Assembly: GCA_032207245.1 (NCBI GenBank)
Contig: CM063502.1
Coordinates: forward strand, 138,695,173-138,759,172
DNA length: 64,000 nucleotides
Reading direction: 5' to 3'
Source: Pardosa pseudoannulata
Taxonomy: Eukaryota; Arthropoda; Arachnida; Araneae; Lycosidae
Made by a program: the position numbers and the translations under genes. Positions 50,307-64,000 of the stretch are shown piece by piece. Within the stretch, counting starts at the first letter, position 1. Every line of letters starts with the position of its first letter. The notes beneath the pieces are model-generated. The model made no database searches. It was given only the letters and a program-made list of their open reading frames with translations, and was not told the DNA's origin.

Positions 50307-53300
50307 TCTATTTAATAAAACGCACAAGTTTTAACTGTATTAAATTCACTTTTTTTAATCTTGTAATTTTTAAATTTTTATCTTATTTAACTGTTAAGGG
50401 CCCCTTATTATCATAGAATTTCATCTTAAATTATTTTCTTGTACATCAAAGAAAGACACCCAGTAAAGAATTAATATTATTCAACTGGGGATTCGGCCTT
50501 CGGCCTAGGTACCCCGTTCCACCATCAAGATATCGAGATCACAAAATGCACAGTGATACTTCAGGGGATAGTGGGGAACCCGAAACTGGAGCATCGAAGA
50601 AAATTTTTACTGGGGGGAGTCCTTATTTCATCTCATATCACAAAATACGTACAGCAATCCTTACACATATAATATACATATATATATAGCAGATCTTATA
50701 GAAGAGGGGGAGGGGGTTACAAATCCCTATCCTCCCTTTACAATGAACACTGCTCGAAAATAATGTTCTCATAGTAAGTAATATTTTTATGTTTCAAGTT
50801 TTATAGATACCGCAAATAAATAATTTCAATAGCATCAGAATACTCCCTAGAGAAAAAAATGCAAGTAGAATATCCTTTCATTTATAAATAATAAGCAGAT
50901 ATTACAGAAAGATGTTTCAAAGAAATATTGTTTGTGGTATAAATGGGTTTAATTAACTTTTAAACTGGAACATTTAACTGGAAAGGCATGTTTGGTAAAC
51001 TGGAAGACATTTTAAAAGTCAAATATTCTGAAGTAAAAATATGAAAAATTTAAAAAAATATTTTTACATCGTTACTACTCTTGTCCTTTATATTTTTGTT
51101 AGTATATAATACAATAATAAGAGTGGTACATCATTCCCGCGCATCTACAAGCTAATGAATTCTAAATGTGCAGAGCTTCCCATATAAAGTTATTTTTAAT
51201 GTGTAATGTGTAATGTTACTTTTAATGTGTATCCTCTTCTTCCATAATTGTTTCCTGCCTTTAAAAATTATCTACTTATATTAGTCTCATTTTGTGTTAA
51301 AAACAGACAAGCTTTTAAAAATTTTAAACAGCATCATGACAGGAAAAAAAAAAGAATTAAGATTGCTTACACTAACGTTTGGCATGGTTTTGTGAATTTG
51401 GTTCTAAAGTATTATTTCAGAAATTATTTGGAGGTTTAAAAAAAAAAGTATACTCAATTATGAAAAGTTAATTTTTTCAGCTACTTTTAAAATATATCAA
51501 TTTTTATGTTTAAAATATTGTTAACATTAATATTGTTATCAACCTTTCCTCTTTTCCTAAGTAGTCATGAGTGTGCAAGCTTATAACCAGGATATGAATA
51601 CGCGGAATAAGTTCTCTAAAGAAGTACTCTCCAAATTCAAAAGGTTTTTAAAAAAGTAAAAGATTGCTTTAAAAAGATTTTTTTGTGAAATGTTAATTTT
51701 AATCATGGTAAATACAAATCTGAAATTCACAGGAACTGAAAACTCGAAAATAATTTATATGCATAGCTCGATATTATTTGTAATGCTTATATTTAGGTAC
51801 AATCATTCAATTCTTGTGTTTAAGTTAAAAATATAATTTAACATTTGAATTTTTATAAATAATTTAAAAATTAATTTTAAAATATATTTGTTAACAAAAA
51901 AAAAAAAATAATAAGGGGCATGGAAGAATGTATGCCACTTCATCTTTTAAGAAAATCAGAAGTTTTCTTGTTAAGATGCTTCCCCACATGGATAAGGGAG
52001 ATTTTTAGAAAAATTTTGATTTTATTAAATGTTATAATTTAAAGAAGTAAAATTTTAAATCTAGAGTAAATATTCTTCAATAATTAATTCAATCTTATTA
52101 TTGCTATTGAGCATAAAAATAAAAAACACTTGTTTTGAATCGTTAATCTTTCGCTCCTTAAAGAAAACTCAAAATATCAATAAAATTTAATTGAAATATT
52201 TGTAGAAAATTAGATAAATATAAGATAAATAATACTCTTAATACTGTTTAATTATGCTGAAGGAAATGATACAGGAAAAATAAAACGAAAAAGTGTAATA
52301 GTAATTAACAACAGGCCACGATGAGCAAGTAAATATTTCAACAGTTATGATTATTTAAAAAAATAATTTATAAATTTTAAGTTTTTTGAAAACATGTATT
52401 GGTTTTCTGCATTTGTATACAAGCAAACAAAAGATAGATGATATATAAATTACTTCATTTGACAAAAATATCAGAAGATTGCTTGTTACAGTGTTAGAGT
52501 TTGAATCACACAGATTTTCACTGCGTTTTGAATTTATTAAATGTCAAAATTTAGAGCAGTTAAAGTTTAAAACTATAGTGACTACTTTTTATTCCTTAAT
52601 GAAATTTTTTATTGTTATTCAACATAAAAGTAAAAAAATAAATGGCTTGAAATACTCAGCACTCTATAAAGAATCTACATTATCAATGAAATTAAAACTA
52701 CCCATACCAAAACATTTGTTGAAAATTTGACAAATATATGATAAATAATGATTATAACAGTTTAAATATAAGGAAGGAAGAACTAACGAAAAAATATAAC
52801 CAAACCATTTTATTGAAATTACCTTTTTGTAAATCGTTTTATCCGAGAGTGAGTTAATGCAAATATTTCTAAAGTTTTCAATATTTAAAGAAATTAATAA
52901 AAATAAATAAAATTTATTGAGATGATAAGACCTTACATTGGTTAATAAAAACAAACAGGGAAACCGGAACATTTTGCTTTGTAAACATAAGGGACATGTT
53001 TTCCTTTCTTTAATTATAGATCTTCAGAAACATGTTATTAGTCGTAATTTATTAAGTACAGAAGCACGTGATCATATAAATAGCAATATATTTACTAATG
53101 TCCTCGAAACAAATGCAATACATTGCAAAAGTAGCAACTAAAATAATTATAATAAAAGCGTTGCAGTTACCTAAAATTCTGTAACGCATAATTTAAAATA
53201 TTTTTTAATTCTGGATTCATTTTCAATTTAAAGTTACTATTTAATTTTAACATTTTATGAGTAGCTTGCACTGTAAGTCTAATTTTATATATTAATTAAA

Positions 53301-53607
53301 ATTATATCTTTAATTAAAATCCAGTTTTCATAGAAATGATGTGATGAAAACATGTAGTTAATTCGTCTCAATATGAGACATTTTTAATTTTTTGTTGTTG
53401 TTTGTTTGTTTGTTTATAGATCTACAGAATATTACACGTGCTCATTGGACCCAAGGGAAAAAAAATGAGAATGATATCCATGAAATTATATCAGGTGAAT
53501 CTACTTAACTTCACTAATCCCACTGAGAATTTATCAAGTCTTAAAGGGATTATTGACGGTTTTCTTAAATGAAGTTACATGTTCTTCTATAAATTTAAAA
53601 TTCAATG
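50307..53607. other. AT-rich DNA with a GC-raised patch and a degenerate duplication
   Basis: A GC-raised patch at about 50485-50640 contains GGCCTTCGGCC and GGGGATAGTGGGGAACCCG but no recognised element. About 52090-52290 and 52600-52800 are diverged copies of one segment (shared ATAAATAAT, ACTGTTTAA and ATCAAT(A/G)AAATT words). (TTTG)n lies at about 53395-53418. No exon recognised. Confidence 0.5.
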
Positions 53608-53925
53608 TTTCCACTGTCTAGGTAATTTTCACACTTAATGACACAAAATTCATAATGTTCTGAAAAAGTTTCGGTGACTTGAATATCTCAGAGATCATTT
53701 TACATCACTTTTTAGATATTATAAACTGTATCTTTTTAAGGGGACCTTTAAGCTCGAAATATGTCTTTTCACTGTCTAGGCAACTTAATTTTCACACTGA
53801 ATGACACAAAATTCACAATGTTCTGAAACTCGGTAACTTGAAGATCTCAGAAAGCATTTTACATCACTTTTTAGATATTATAAATTGTATCTTTTTAAGA
53901 GGACCTTTAGACTCGAAATGTGTAA
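53608..53925. repeat. Two-copy tandem duplication, about 156-bp unit
   Basis: Units begin TTCCACTGTCTAGG / TTTCACTGTCTAGG near 53608 and 53766 and share AATGACACAAAATTCA, TCACTTTTTAGATATTATAA and CTTTTTAAG.GGACCTTTA. Confidence 0.9.
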
Positions 53926-54117
53926 AGTACCCTCTTTTTTATTCGATATAAAATATAAGGTTATGCTCATTTTAGAATAAAATTTTTATTCTTCTTTAAC
54001 AAGACTAATATTAAAATTATTTTATTTTGTAACATTTGGGCAAATATATTTTTTTAGCGAACACAATATATACAATAAACAATAAAGAAAATACACCTAA
54101 CCGCAAGATAACTTTTG

Positions 54118-54118
<1 letters not shown>

Positions 54119-54207
<89 letters not shown>
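54119..54207. repeat. (AT)n microsatellite
   Basis: About 88 bp of pure AT dinucleotides. Confidence 0.96.
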
Positions 54208-54210
<3 letters not shown>

Positions 54211-54679
54211 ATCCATTTTTTATAACACTCCTGCACAAGGAGAAAGCTCAACAGCTATAAGTAATGAGAATGCAGTCGGGCTTCATATTTAAGAGAACTC
54301 AGAAGTCTAATTTTAAAACTTTATTTCAGAGCGGCAACACCGCACATCTATCCTTCTGGACAATATACAATCAAAAGCCACAGAGTTCACTCTGCTCTGA
54401 CACAAGTACACCCAAGAGCGCTGACAACAAGAATTTTCCCACAACAAAAACAGCTTAATAAGCGAATTAAATGCAATATCAGCAAAACGCGAAATCATGT
54501 TTTGCCACCAGCTTGAAAACTGCTCTATAGACAGAAAGTTTACAGTTTTATGACAGAAAGGAATGTTAAGTGGAAAATACTCCGTTGATTAAACCATTTA
54601 GAGGCTGGTAAAGATATTTAAATGAATTAAAATTGGAGAGAGGAGGCTTTTGAAGAAATATTAAAGTTAAATAATTTTG
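54208..54679. other. Slightly GC-raised unidentified segment
   Basis: Two overlapping frames on opposite strands (54264-54458 and 54313-54498) lack recognised domains. TTCACTCTGCTCTGACACAA is the richest part. Nothing identified. Confidence 0.35.
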
Positions 54680-54733
<54 letters not shown>

Positions 54734-54767
54734 GCATAAGCAGCTACATTTTTATATGACTTTGTAG

Positions 54768-54830
<63 letters not shown>
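54680..54830. repeat. Paired (AT)n microsatellites
   Basis: Two AT runs (about 54680-54730 and 54770-54828) flank a 40-bp unique spacer. Confidence 0.95.
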
Positions 54831-54831
<1 letters not shown>

Positions 54832-55995
54832 CATAAACCTAATACTTTTAAGTTATACAAAACGTTAAAGTTAAAACTATATATACACTTTAAAGAATTG
54901 AAAATTTAAAAAAAAATTAATATTTATTCTGTTATGAAATAAAATATATTCTTCGTATTAACATAATTGAGATTCAGAGAATGAATAAAGTATTTAATAT
55001 ACAAAATCGGTTTCTAATTTATATATTTCAAAAGTTATCGTACGGAAAAGTAAATTTCCTTTATGCATGTGTTGTATATATATATATATATATATATATT
55101 ATGTTTTTAAAAAGCATTGCTTGAAAAGACTAAATTAAACAATTTTCATAAAATTTGTATTATTATTAAAGAAATTGCAAAATTTTTATTCTAAGGGGAA
55201 TAGAACTTTTCACTTTAAGATCTATTTAATAAATATTAGGTTTGAAGATGTTTTGATTCAATAGGTACTATGTTCCTTTAACTCAAACTTGATTTTCTTA
55301 CTCTGTACAAGATATAATTTTAAGACACTCTTTGAGACACTTATACGGACAACAAAATACACTTTTAAGAAATAAACTTCAGCATTATAAAGAAAAAAAG
55401 TAATATCAAGTATATAATGAAAATATCTTAAAATAGGGATTTTTATGCTATAGGTAGTATTAAAAATATTTATACAACTTGTGAACAGCAAGACAATTAA
55501 ATTAAAAACTAAAGCCTGTTTTTCTCAATTTTATGTATTTTCAATTTGTTCTTATATGATATACTATACTAAAAACCTTTTTAGGTAAAGAAGCAGACTG
55601 TAATGCTTATTATAATGCGTGCAAATTATTAATATGCATTAGTAGATATGGTTCTTCAAAGAAAGTGTTATTAAAATATGATTATTATCTAATTCCATCG
55701 ATCAAATATATCAAAACTTTAAACATTAAGAAAACACATATTTGTCAGCAATGAACCTATACTTCAACTGGTATTGTTACTGTTGTGGTTCAAATGCAAA
55801 AAAAATTTGGCTTTAAAAAAGTTTAGATTTAAGAAAAATATAAATATATCTTATACATTGGAACTACCTGTAAAGTCATGACCAGTACTCATCTATGACA
55901 AGTAAAACAGGTTTTAATCAACAATTATTCATGCTAAATAATTATAAGCTTTCTAATAAACATATATTTTTTAAAACCTGAAAATAAATTTTAAA
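54831..55995. other. AT-rich DNA, nothing recognised
   Basis: A short (AT)n lies at about 55075-55100. No gene recognised. Confidence 0.5.
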
Positions 55996-56530
55996 TCAGC
56001 TGTATAGGAACCAGCGCACGGTATGCTTTAATAAGCCAAGCACGTTGCAGTAATGATAAAGAAGAAAAAGCATGCTCCTGATGTAAATGTAAATAAAAAA
56101 AAACTTTTCATTTACCTGAATAAGGCAATATGATGTCTCTGGTAGAACAAGGCACAACAGACGCCGGGCAATTGTTTTTTTCTGCCAGTCGGCATAGGAA
56201 CAACGTCCATTCACAGAAGCACGATCATATCAAGATCAGTCAACAATTACGACCCATCAATGCTGTTTGGCTCGGAAGGAATGTTATGACTCAGTGTTCT
56301 CGGATTGGAGGCTTAACGCGGTACTGAGATATTGTTGGTTACGGCCTACACTGCTATGGCAGGGTTGCCACAAGCACAAACTCGCCAAGCTTCAGCCAGA
56401 AGTTCGCCAAACTAGTAACCTTAGAGCAAAGAGAAGCTCTGTCCAGATGCAGCCAAATAAGAGGAGGAAGGCTATGCGCCTTACGAAATTACACTACGCT
56501 CTATTTGACAAATTATCTGATGTAAATTAA
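55996..56530. other. GC-raised segment with overlapping frames, unidentified
   Basis: Plus-strand frames at 56130-56327 and 56267-56530 and a minus-strand frame at 55996-56214 overlap in a patch with more balanced composition than its flanks. The 87-codon frame to 56530 is strongly basic near its end (PNKRRKAMRLTKLH). No domain recognised. It could be a retroelement remnant or a lone exon; a real protein cannot be claimed. Confidence 0.25.
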
Positions 56531-56830
56531 GTTTTTATAAAGTTCATATTATGAAAAAAATTATATTTTGCTCTTGATATAAAGCTGGAATTGGGAAAAT
56601 CTACAACGAATCATATAAAGAATCACAGATATAAGAGATCGTATGATCGTCCTTAATTGTTCCCATTTTTTGCTAACGATTAATAAATTTATTGTAAATC
56701 CGTAACATAAGCGTATGCTACACTAGAAAATTCAGAAAATGTCGATCTAAGAGGCAATATTCTAAATGATAGCAGATACTTGGCAATTTGAGATATTTTC
56801 TATAAGATTCTCATCTCCTTTAATGTAGAT
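56531..56830. other. AT-rich DNA, nothing recognised
   Basis: No features seen. Confidence 0.5.
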
Positions 56831-56961
56831 GGGCTAATGAGACCGGGACCTATAGCTTAAAGCCGATTCCGAATGACTACGAACATCCATGTCCCTGTGG
56901 GATTCGGTCCCACGAACTCCTGTAGCGAAGGGCAACACACTAACCAATCGGCCATCGTTCA
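56831..56961 (-). repeat. tRNA-derived SINE, head and body intact, no tail
   Basis: On the minus strand: GAACGATGGCCGATTGGTTA (A-box region), then GTTCGTGGGACCGAATCCCA (B-box), then GGATGTTCGTAGTCATTCGG and GGTCCCGGTCTCATTAGCCC. This is the best uninterrupted copy in the window. The CCAAA tail is missing. The anticodon arm is not preserved, so it is not a functional tRNA gene. Confidence 0.88.
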
Positions 56962-57093
56962 GCACTAGATTTTTTTATCTATACTCTGTATAGAAAAAAA
57001 AATTTAATTGACTATGTCATTTTAAGAAAAGGTAATAGTAAAAATTACGTTTCATAATTTTCCTAATGAAGGTGGATCTAAAATGCCATAATC

Positions 57094-57478
<385 letters not shown>

Positions 57479-58260
57479 AGAAACCTGCAGATCAATGGGG
57501 TCAAATTTGCTGCCGGCGAAAAGTGTATCTGCTGCCTATCCAATAAAAGGGTATGCAGAAAAGTATTACTATTCATTTCATTACTGAATTTAATATTTCT
57601 AAAAACGCTGCTTGTTATCTTTATGGTTCCAGTTCTAGGCTTGTTTTGTCTCCCACTCACACTAGTAGACTATGCATAGATGTTTTCGTACACTATACGT
57701 AAATCAGCTAACAATAATAGAAAATTATTACTAACCACGTAACGTGGCAGGTCTTATCTCTCATGTAGCGGTTATTTATTTATTTACATCAATTCTCTGA
57801 TCGAATTAGAAATTTTCTCGAAAATATTTTATCTTTTACGGTTAAGGTCCATTCAGCCCTTTAACTATCATGGCTAACAGGGGGCTATAATATTTCTTTA
57901 TTCCTAACAAATCAACTATTATAATGCATACAACTTTAGGTTGAGATGCAGCATGAGTGTCACTTGTCGAAATCGGTAATTCACGTGAAATTCTGCTTTA
58001 TATTAACGCAATGGTTTCCAGTAATAGTAAGGCTGCGAATGTTTTCAAGCACTCGCCTTCCGTTTGTAAAACACTGATAAATTTGTCCCAGACAGAAATG
58101 AGAGGTATCATCTACAGTCTAGATTAATTTCGGTTCTCATTTTGTTTCGTTTTAAGTACACCGGACTTTTTTTTTCTCTCGATACATCAGCTAATTAGAC
58201 CACAATAAAAAGTGTAGAACTTCAGCTAGTACTCCATTACTTAAAATAAAACGTCGTTGG
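57479..58260. promoter_or_regulatory. Weak candidate cis-regulatory block
   Basis: A non-repetitive, mildly GC-raised stretch between an AT array and AT-rich DNA. It has CCACGTAACGTGG (palindrome, about 57735), TCACTTGTCGAAATC and CATGGCTAACAGGGGGC. No coding frame is recognised. Regulatory function is inferred from composition only. Confidence 0.2.
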
Positions 58261-60119
58261 TCTTGTATTACATTTATAGGAGTGTTTAACTTTCGAAGAT
58301 ATATCAAAAACTATATTCATTTATGTTAAGCTTTTTGTTATTCCCTGCGGATGGTAGTTTAATGTAAATAAAAAATTGTTATTTTTATTAAAATGCTTAA
58401 TTATTTCACGTTAACGTTTATTCGACTATTTTAAGACAATGTATTCAGCATGTCTTTATTGAAACCTAGTGGTACTCTCAATACATTTCTCGAATCAGAT
58501 CCTTATGCATTTGGAGGTAATAGAAGTACAGCGCAATTTAAATTTGAATGAATATTCTAGTAAAGCCGTGATGTCCGAATTGTACTAAAATTTACCAACC
58601 ATGTTTTAAAACATTTAAAATTCGCTTCCAAAATGTTTGGAAATACTTCTCATGAGCAGTTGTTTACAATTATTACAATTATTTACAATGGGAACAAGTT
58701 TCCTAATAGAACTAAAGTTACTGACGTTCATTTTACGTTAGACCTGAGAATAACTGAGGACAAAATTTCTGCTAATATAGGAAGTATGTAAGCAGAGAAA
58801 AGGTGCTAAGTTTCAGGAAGAACACATTAATTTATTGTGTTTATTGTTCGTACATTACTTTATTATTGTTTTTTGTTCTTACATTATTTTATTTTATCTT
58901 TTCTTTTCAATTCTATACGGTACTTCTAAAAAAGTAAGCTGCTATAAAAATCAAATATTGTTTGCTGCCCAAGTAAATTTTCTTTATTTTTCTTGTATGT
59001 TTGACATGCTTTCTGTAGATAAATAACACCGCCAAATTCTTCTGTATTTAGAAATATCCTTCATTTTGACTCTCAATTATAAAATACCTATGGTACCTCA
59101 TCAGTATTACTTATTTCTATTCATTTTACATACAAATCTAATACGTAAGGAAATAGTTATTTTTACTGTAGTTTAAACTTATAAGTAATGATTATTTTTA
59201 ACCTTATTTTACTGCATTTGAAAATTAAATGAACGAGTAAACTTTCTTACATCTTATTATAGCTTTTCCCGGTGTGATTGTACACATGTCTTTACAAACA
59301 ACTCACTTTACTTCCTATTAACCCTTTGTATCTCATTTACCCCGAATTAAAAATATTTATTCAAATGTACTAATACATTCTTTCCAACTTGCAAAAGATA
59401 ATTTTAAATATTTAAAACATAAAATGAAAATTTATTGCCAAAAAAAGGTGTACTTTCTATATAAAAATAACTATGCATTTCTTATAAATGTTGTAAATTA
59501 TTTTGAGCAAAAATTACCTTTACTTAAAAAATTTAAAACCATCTTATCGGATTATGCGTGCATATTGTGGTAATTACAGTGTTGCAGAATAGAAATAATC
59601 ATTCAAATCAATCTTTTAAAAGTCGCTCTTAATGACATTAATTTTTGTGGTGAGTTGCAGGTCTTCAACACCATGATACAGTGGGTTAAAATGTCTTATT
59701 TTTGTGCAAATTCATTTCTAAATTTAATCTTTTAAAAATATTTTATTCTAAACGTAACTTTGAATAGAATGAAAGATTTTAAGCTGAAACTGAAGAGGAA
59801 TAATGAAAAACTTTTTTAAAGCGTATAAATGTTCAAATGAATTAAAAAACACTAAAACTATTTACTAATCATAATGCATCAGTTTCAATACATTATCACT
59901 CACAGCTTTTGCTGAATATATAATTCTAGACAGAGAAAATAAATTTGTTACCGCAGTTTCGTTTAGAATGATTAAAATTCGAGAGGAATAACAGAAAGAC
60001 TTTTTAAAAGGGTGAAAAAGTTCAAATTGAGTAATATTATGAATTTACTGTTTATTAACAGAACTTAAAGCGGGATAAGTCCAGTACATCTTTTAACTGC
60101 TTTCATTTTTGTTCATTAA
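58261..60119. other. AT-rich DNA, nothing firm recognised
   Basis: About 59770-59840 and 59965-60040 look like diverged copies of one segment (GAGGAATAA, AGACTTTTTAAA and GTTCAAATTGA words). A TTAACCCTTTGTATC word at 59318 could be a piggyBac-like end. Confidence 0.4.
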
Positions 60120-61208
<1,089 letters not shown>

Positions 61209-61608
61209 TTAAAAGACAATTAACATGCTTTGTGAAGCATAATATGACTTTAGTGACTGATAATAAGCAATGGAGTTATAGTGATACTGAAGATATGTAA
61301 AGCTATACAGAATACAATATCGTGTTTTATTAAAGAATTCATGCTAAACTAAATATTTATCGATGACAGAAAAAATTGCTCGTCATATATTTCCATTCGT
61401 GTTTTTAACTAGACTTATCCCATTTTCCTAGCAGAATCCAAGAAAAATTACTCAAGAAAGTTAAAGTGAATGTAAAGTGAAAAGTAAGAAATGTAAAGTG
61501 CTTGTATTATGGAGGTTTAGCCTATTACACCAGCCCTTCATAAATTATTCTACAGTTGGAATTTTTCACTAAACAATCTAATGGAAGGGTTCTTGATCAT
61601 ATAATACT

Positions 61609-61660
61609 AGGTTTAGTTTGTTTGGAGCACTACGGTCTACTTTTCTTGTCGATACGAGTT
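61609..61660 (-). repeat. SINE 3' tail fragment
   Basis: On the minus strand AAAAGTAGACCGTAGTGCTC is followed by CAAACAAACTAAACC. It is severely 5' truncated. Confidence 0.7.
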
Positions 61661-63184
61661 CTTTTATATTAGTATGATGGGAATAAATATGCTGAAAAAT
61701 ATATAAAACTATAAATTAACAAATTTTCTGTGTATAAATATTTTTTTCTGGTAATGCAGTTAAGCTACACCAATTAATGCATCACAATGTCCTTTGGAAA
61801 AACATTTAATCGCCGCTTATAGTGGAAAAATATAATTTATTATTAAAAATATTTTACAATCGCAGATAGGAAATACAAAGCTATGGCCTTACCCCTATAT
61901 TTAATACATGCTGGATTAATTTTAATTATTTTATTTATGCACTTTTGATTCGAATTTCACAAAATATTTAAAACAACTACAAAGAATTCAACTAAAGGTT
62001 TATGTAAACTATAATTATCCTACTAAAACTTTTTTATACTGCTGAAAATAGTCTTTTTACTTAAACACTAGAAAGAAAATGTTTACTATTTATTTTATTC
62101 TTTTGAATATTTTAAAGCTTGTGATTTCAGCATATCGTACAAAAATTAATATATTTAAGACTTTAAATACAAATTAAAACGCAACATTAAAAATCATTGT
62201 GTTAAGAAAGTTGTGTACGGTTGTGCGAAATTGTTGCGTTGTGTACAATAAGTTTACATGTACCTTTTTTTTAACTTTGTAAAAAACAATATATCTTGAT
62301 AGAAGATTCGTCGGCCATAAGACGTATATTGAACTGAAAACAATTTAAAACATTTGTTTCCTTATTCATATTTAACCCGTCCACTATTTTTATGCGTTTT
62401 TAAAATCTTAGAACTACTGCTGCTAAGTTTCTTAGAATATGTAACATGCAGTTGTTCATTCTTTACCTTGCAATATAACAGTTTTTTCTTGAAAGAATGG
62501 CCCACACATATAGGCAGTATTATATTAACACTAAATAAACCAATTAGGTTTTAGAATTTTTTACATCTTGCTAGTATTACAACTTCAATTTAAACAATGA
62601 ATTCAAACATTTTCCCATTTCTTAACAAAGCTAGTGTTAACAATGTGACCTTTTTCCCCACTCTTTAAAAGGATTTATTTTTCCTTTATCGTTTTTTTTC
62701 TTTTCAAAAGAAAAAGAAGTGTTACAAAATAATTCATCTTCAATAATAAGCGGTGAACCGAAAAATCTATCATTTACAATGCATGCATGAGAAACTGTCT
62801 TTAAAAAATTCATTTATCGCCAGGAAAAATAGCATTATTTGCTACAGATTTATATTGTTTTATAAAATCTTTTATTTTGAAGTAATAACTAAGACCTAAA
62901 TTTTAGATAAATTGTAATGGAAATATTAAAATCTTACCAATTGTTTTCACATATAGAATAAAGTGCTATTGGCAGAAACAAAATATTATTCTGGACGAAA
63001 TAAAAATATATAATTACTTTATTGTGAATCACAATCTATCAAATGCTGTAAAAAGACAGCCAGAAGTTCTATTATCTTAATCGCTTTTTTTTTTTATATT
63101 TTACCACAAATTTCTACAGGAAAGATGTCTAATTTCGTTTAATGAACTTCATTTAAATAATAGCCATGGTCTATCTGTTTCAAT
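61661..63184. other. AT-rich DNA, nothing recognised
   Basis: No features beyond base composition. Confidence 0.5.
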
Positions 63185-63385
63185 ACAGGAAACAGATATT
63201 GTAACTTGTATTACAATATCTATAGTTTAAGCTTAATATATTTTAAGCTTAATATTACAAGTTTACCAAATATTAAACTTGTAATATTAAACTTAAACTT
63301 AATATCACAAGATTGATTATTAAGTTGTATATGCTTGAGTATTAGCTGATTATTAATTTGTACACGCTCGAGTATTAGCTGGTAA
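63185..63385. repeat. Nested inverted and direct repeats
   Basis: TTAATATTACAAGTTTA and its complement-like TAAACTTGTAATATTAA (about 63248-63290) form an inverted repeat that can extend with AAGCTTAATAT words. Right after it, two direct copies of GATTATTAA.TTGTA followed by GAGTATTAGCTG occur near 63312 and 63348. Confidence 0.75.
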
Positions 63386-63755
63386 CATATTTAAGTGTAA
63401 TTTCTTGAAATCTTAAAATCTGACTACTAATGTATAGCGAGTTTGTCTGAAATCATGATATTAACTAATGACTTCTACTTTTCCATTAACGAGAAATTTT
63501 TTTTATAGAAATTGAGTAATTTTTATTTCACTGTCAACAATCATAGAAACTATACACAAGTACACATGTTCAGTTTCAAAAGGTGTTTTGGCCTTGTTCC
63601 AAATTTATTTCCTCATTTCGAATTTAGCTGATATGCCTATCCCCCCCACCCTCCTGAAAAAGAAAAAGTTACTAAATGATGTTTTTGTTTCTAAATCCCG
63701 CTAAAACAAATCTTTCAACAAGTTAATTAGCCATTAACGGCGATCATATTACCTT

Positions 63756-63847
63756 GATTTTTGGTTTAGCTTGGTTTTGGTTTAGGCTATAGAGGGCTAC
63801 TGTCAACGTTTTTGCAATACGAGGGCTAATGAGACCGGGACCTATTA
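63756..63847 (-). repeat. SINE 3' fragment with degenerate CCAAA tail
   Basis: On the minus strand: GGTCCCGGTCTCATTAGCCC, GCAAAAACGTTGACAGTAGC, then AAACCAAAACCAAGCTAAACC. The tRNA-like head is absent. Confidence 0.85.
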
Positions 63848-63848
63848 C

Positions 63849-64000
63849 TTAACCCATTAACTCCCGGATATTTCTGATGACTATATATTAGTAAATACCT
63901 AACATAGAAGCTATTATAGACACCTGGAAGTAAAACAAAATATGAAATTTAAACACCTTTAAATATGACATCAAGTCATCATTAGTGAGGAGGTGTCATT
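63849..64000 (+). other. Possible left end of a TTAA-flanked element running off the window
   Basis: TTAACCCATTAACTCCCGG begins right where the SINE fragment stops. The style fits a piggyBac-like terminus, but the other end is outside the window. Confidence 0.2.

Overview
The window looks like arthropod nuclear DNA, most probably from a chelicerate such as a spider. It is strongly AT-rich and almost entirely non-coding. It contains very long (AT)n, (GT)n and (AC)n microsatellites, tRNA-derived SINE copies with a CCAAA-type tail, non-autonomous DNA transposons and several tandem arrays. The animal and arthropod calls rest on the one recognisable gene; assignment to spiders is an inference, and I cannot name a species.

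The only gene I recognise is one internal coding exon on the minus strand (9449-10019) of an aristaless/Arx-type paired-like homeobox gene. It carries a probable start methionine (MGIS...), a Q/H-rich segment, an acidic segment and the first 30 residues of the homeodomain. It then stops at a splice donor inside codon 31 of the homeodomain. The rest of the homeodomain and the C-terminal region were not found between 1 and 9448, so that stretch reads as part of a long intron. A candidate, unproven upstream exon ends at a good donor at 10693/10694. Everything from about 10.8 kb to 64 kb would then lie 5' of the gene or in a further 5' intron.

Layout: 1-9.4 kb is intron with a dispersed repeat (family A copy 1), a degenerate 390-bp array and a promoter/LTR-like patch. 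9.4-10.8 kb is the aristaless exon and its 5' neighbourhood. 11-20 kb holds SINEs and long AT microsatellites. 20.9-22.2 kb is an 8-copy array of about 156 bp. 22.6-23.3, 24.96-25.4 and 26.6-27.0 kb are non-repetitive, GC-raised blocks that are candidate cis-regulatory DNA. 27.0-28.7 kb is a dimeric (higher-order) satellite. 29.4-31.4 kb holds two more family A copies, one split by a 407-bp piggyBac-type MITE with TTAA duplications. 33.2-36.5 kb is a cluster of related hAT-type remnants. 37.8-39.0 kb is a 167-bp satellite. 40.1-41.5 kb is a SINE split by a microsatellite-bearing unit that also occurs inverted 0.8 kb away. 42.3-43.3, 48.1-48.5 and 53.6-53.9 kb are small tandem arrays. 49.56-50.31 kb is a complete short DNA transposon with terminal inverted repeats. 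54-64 kb is mostly AT arrays, SINE fragments and AT-rich DNA.

I did not find evidence of a new multi-gene system. The most informative items are the homeobox exon with its split homeodomain, the three candidate enhancer blocks, the dated nested insertion (piggyBac MITE inside family A), the unusual split SINE, and the density of 145-170 bp satellite-like arrays.
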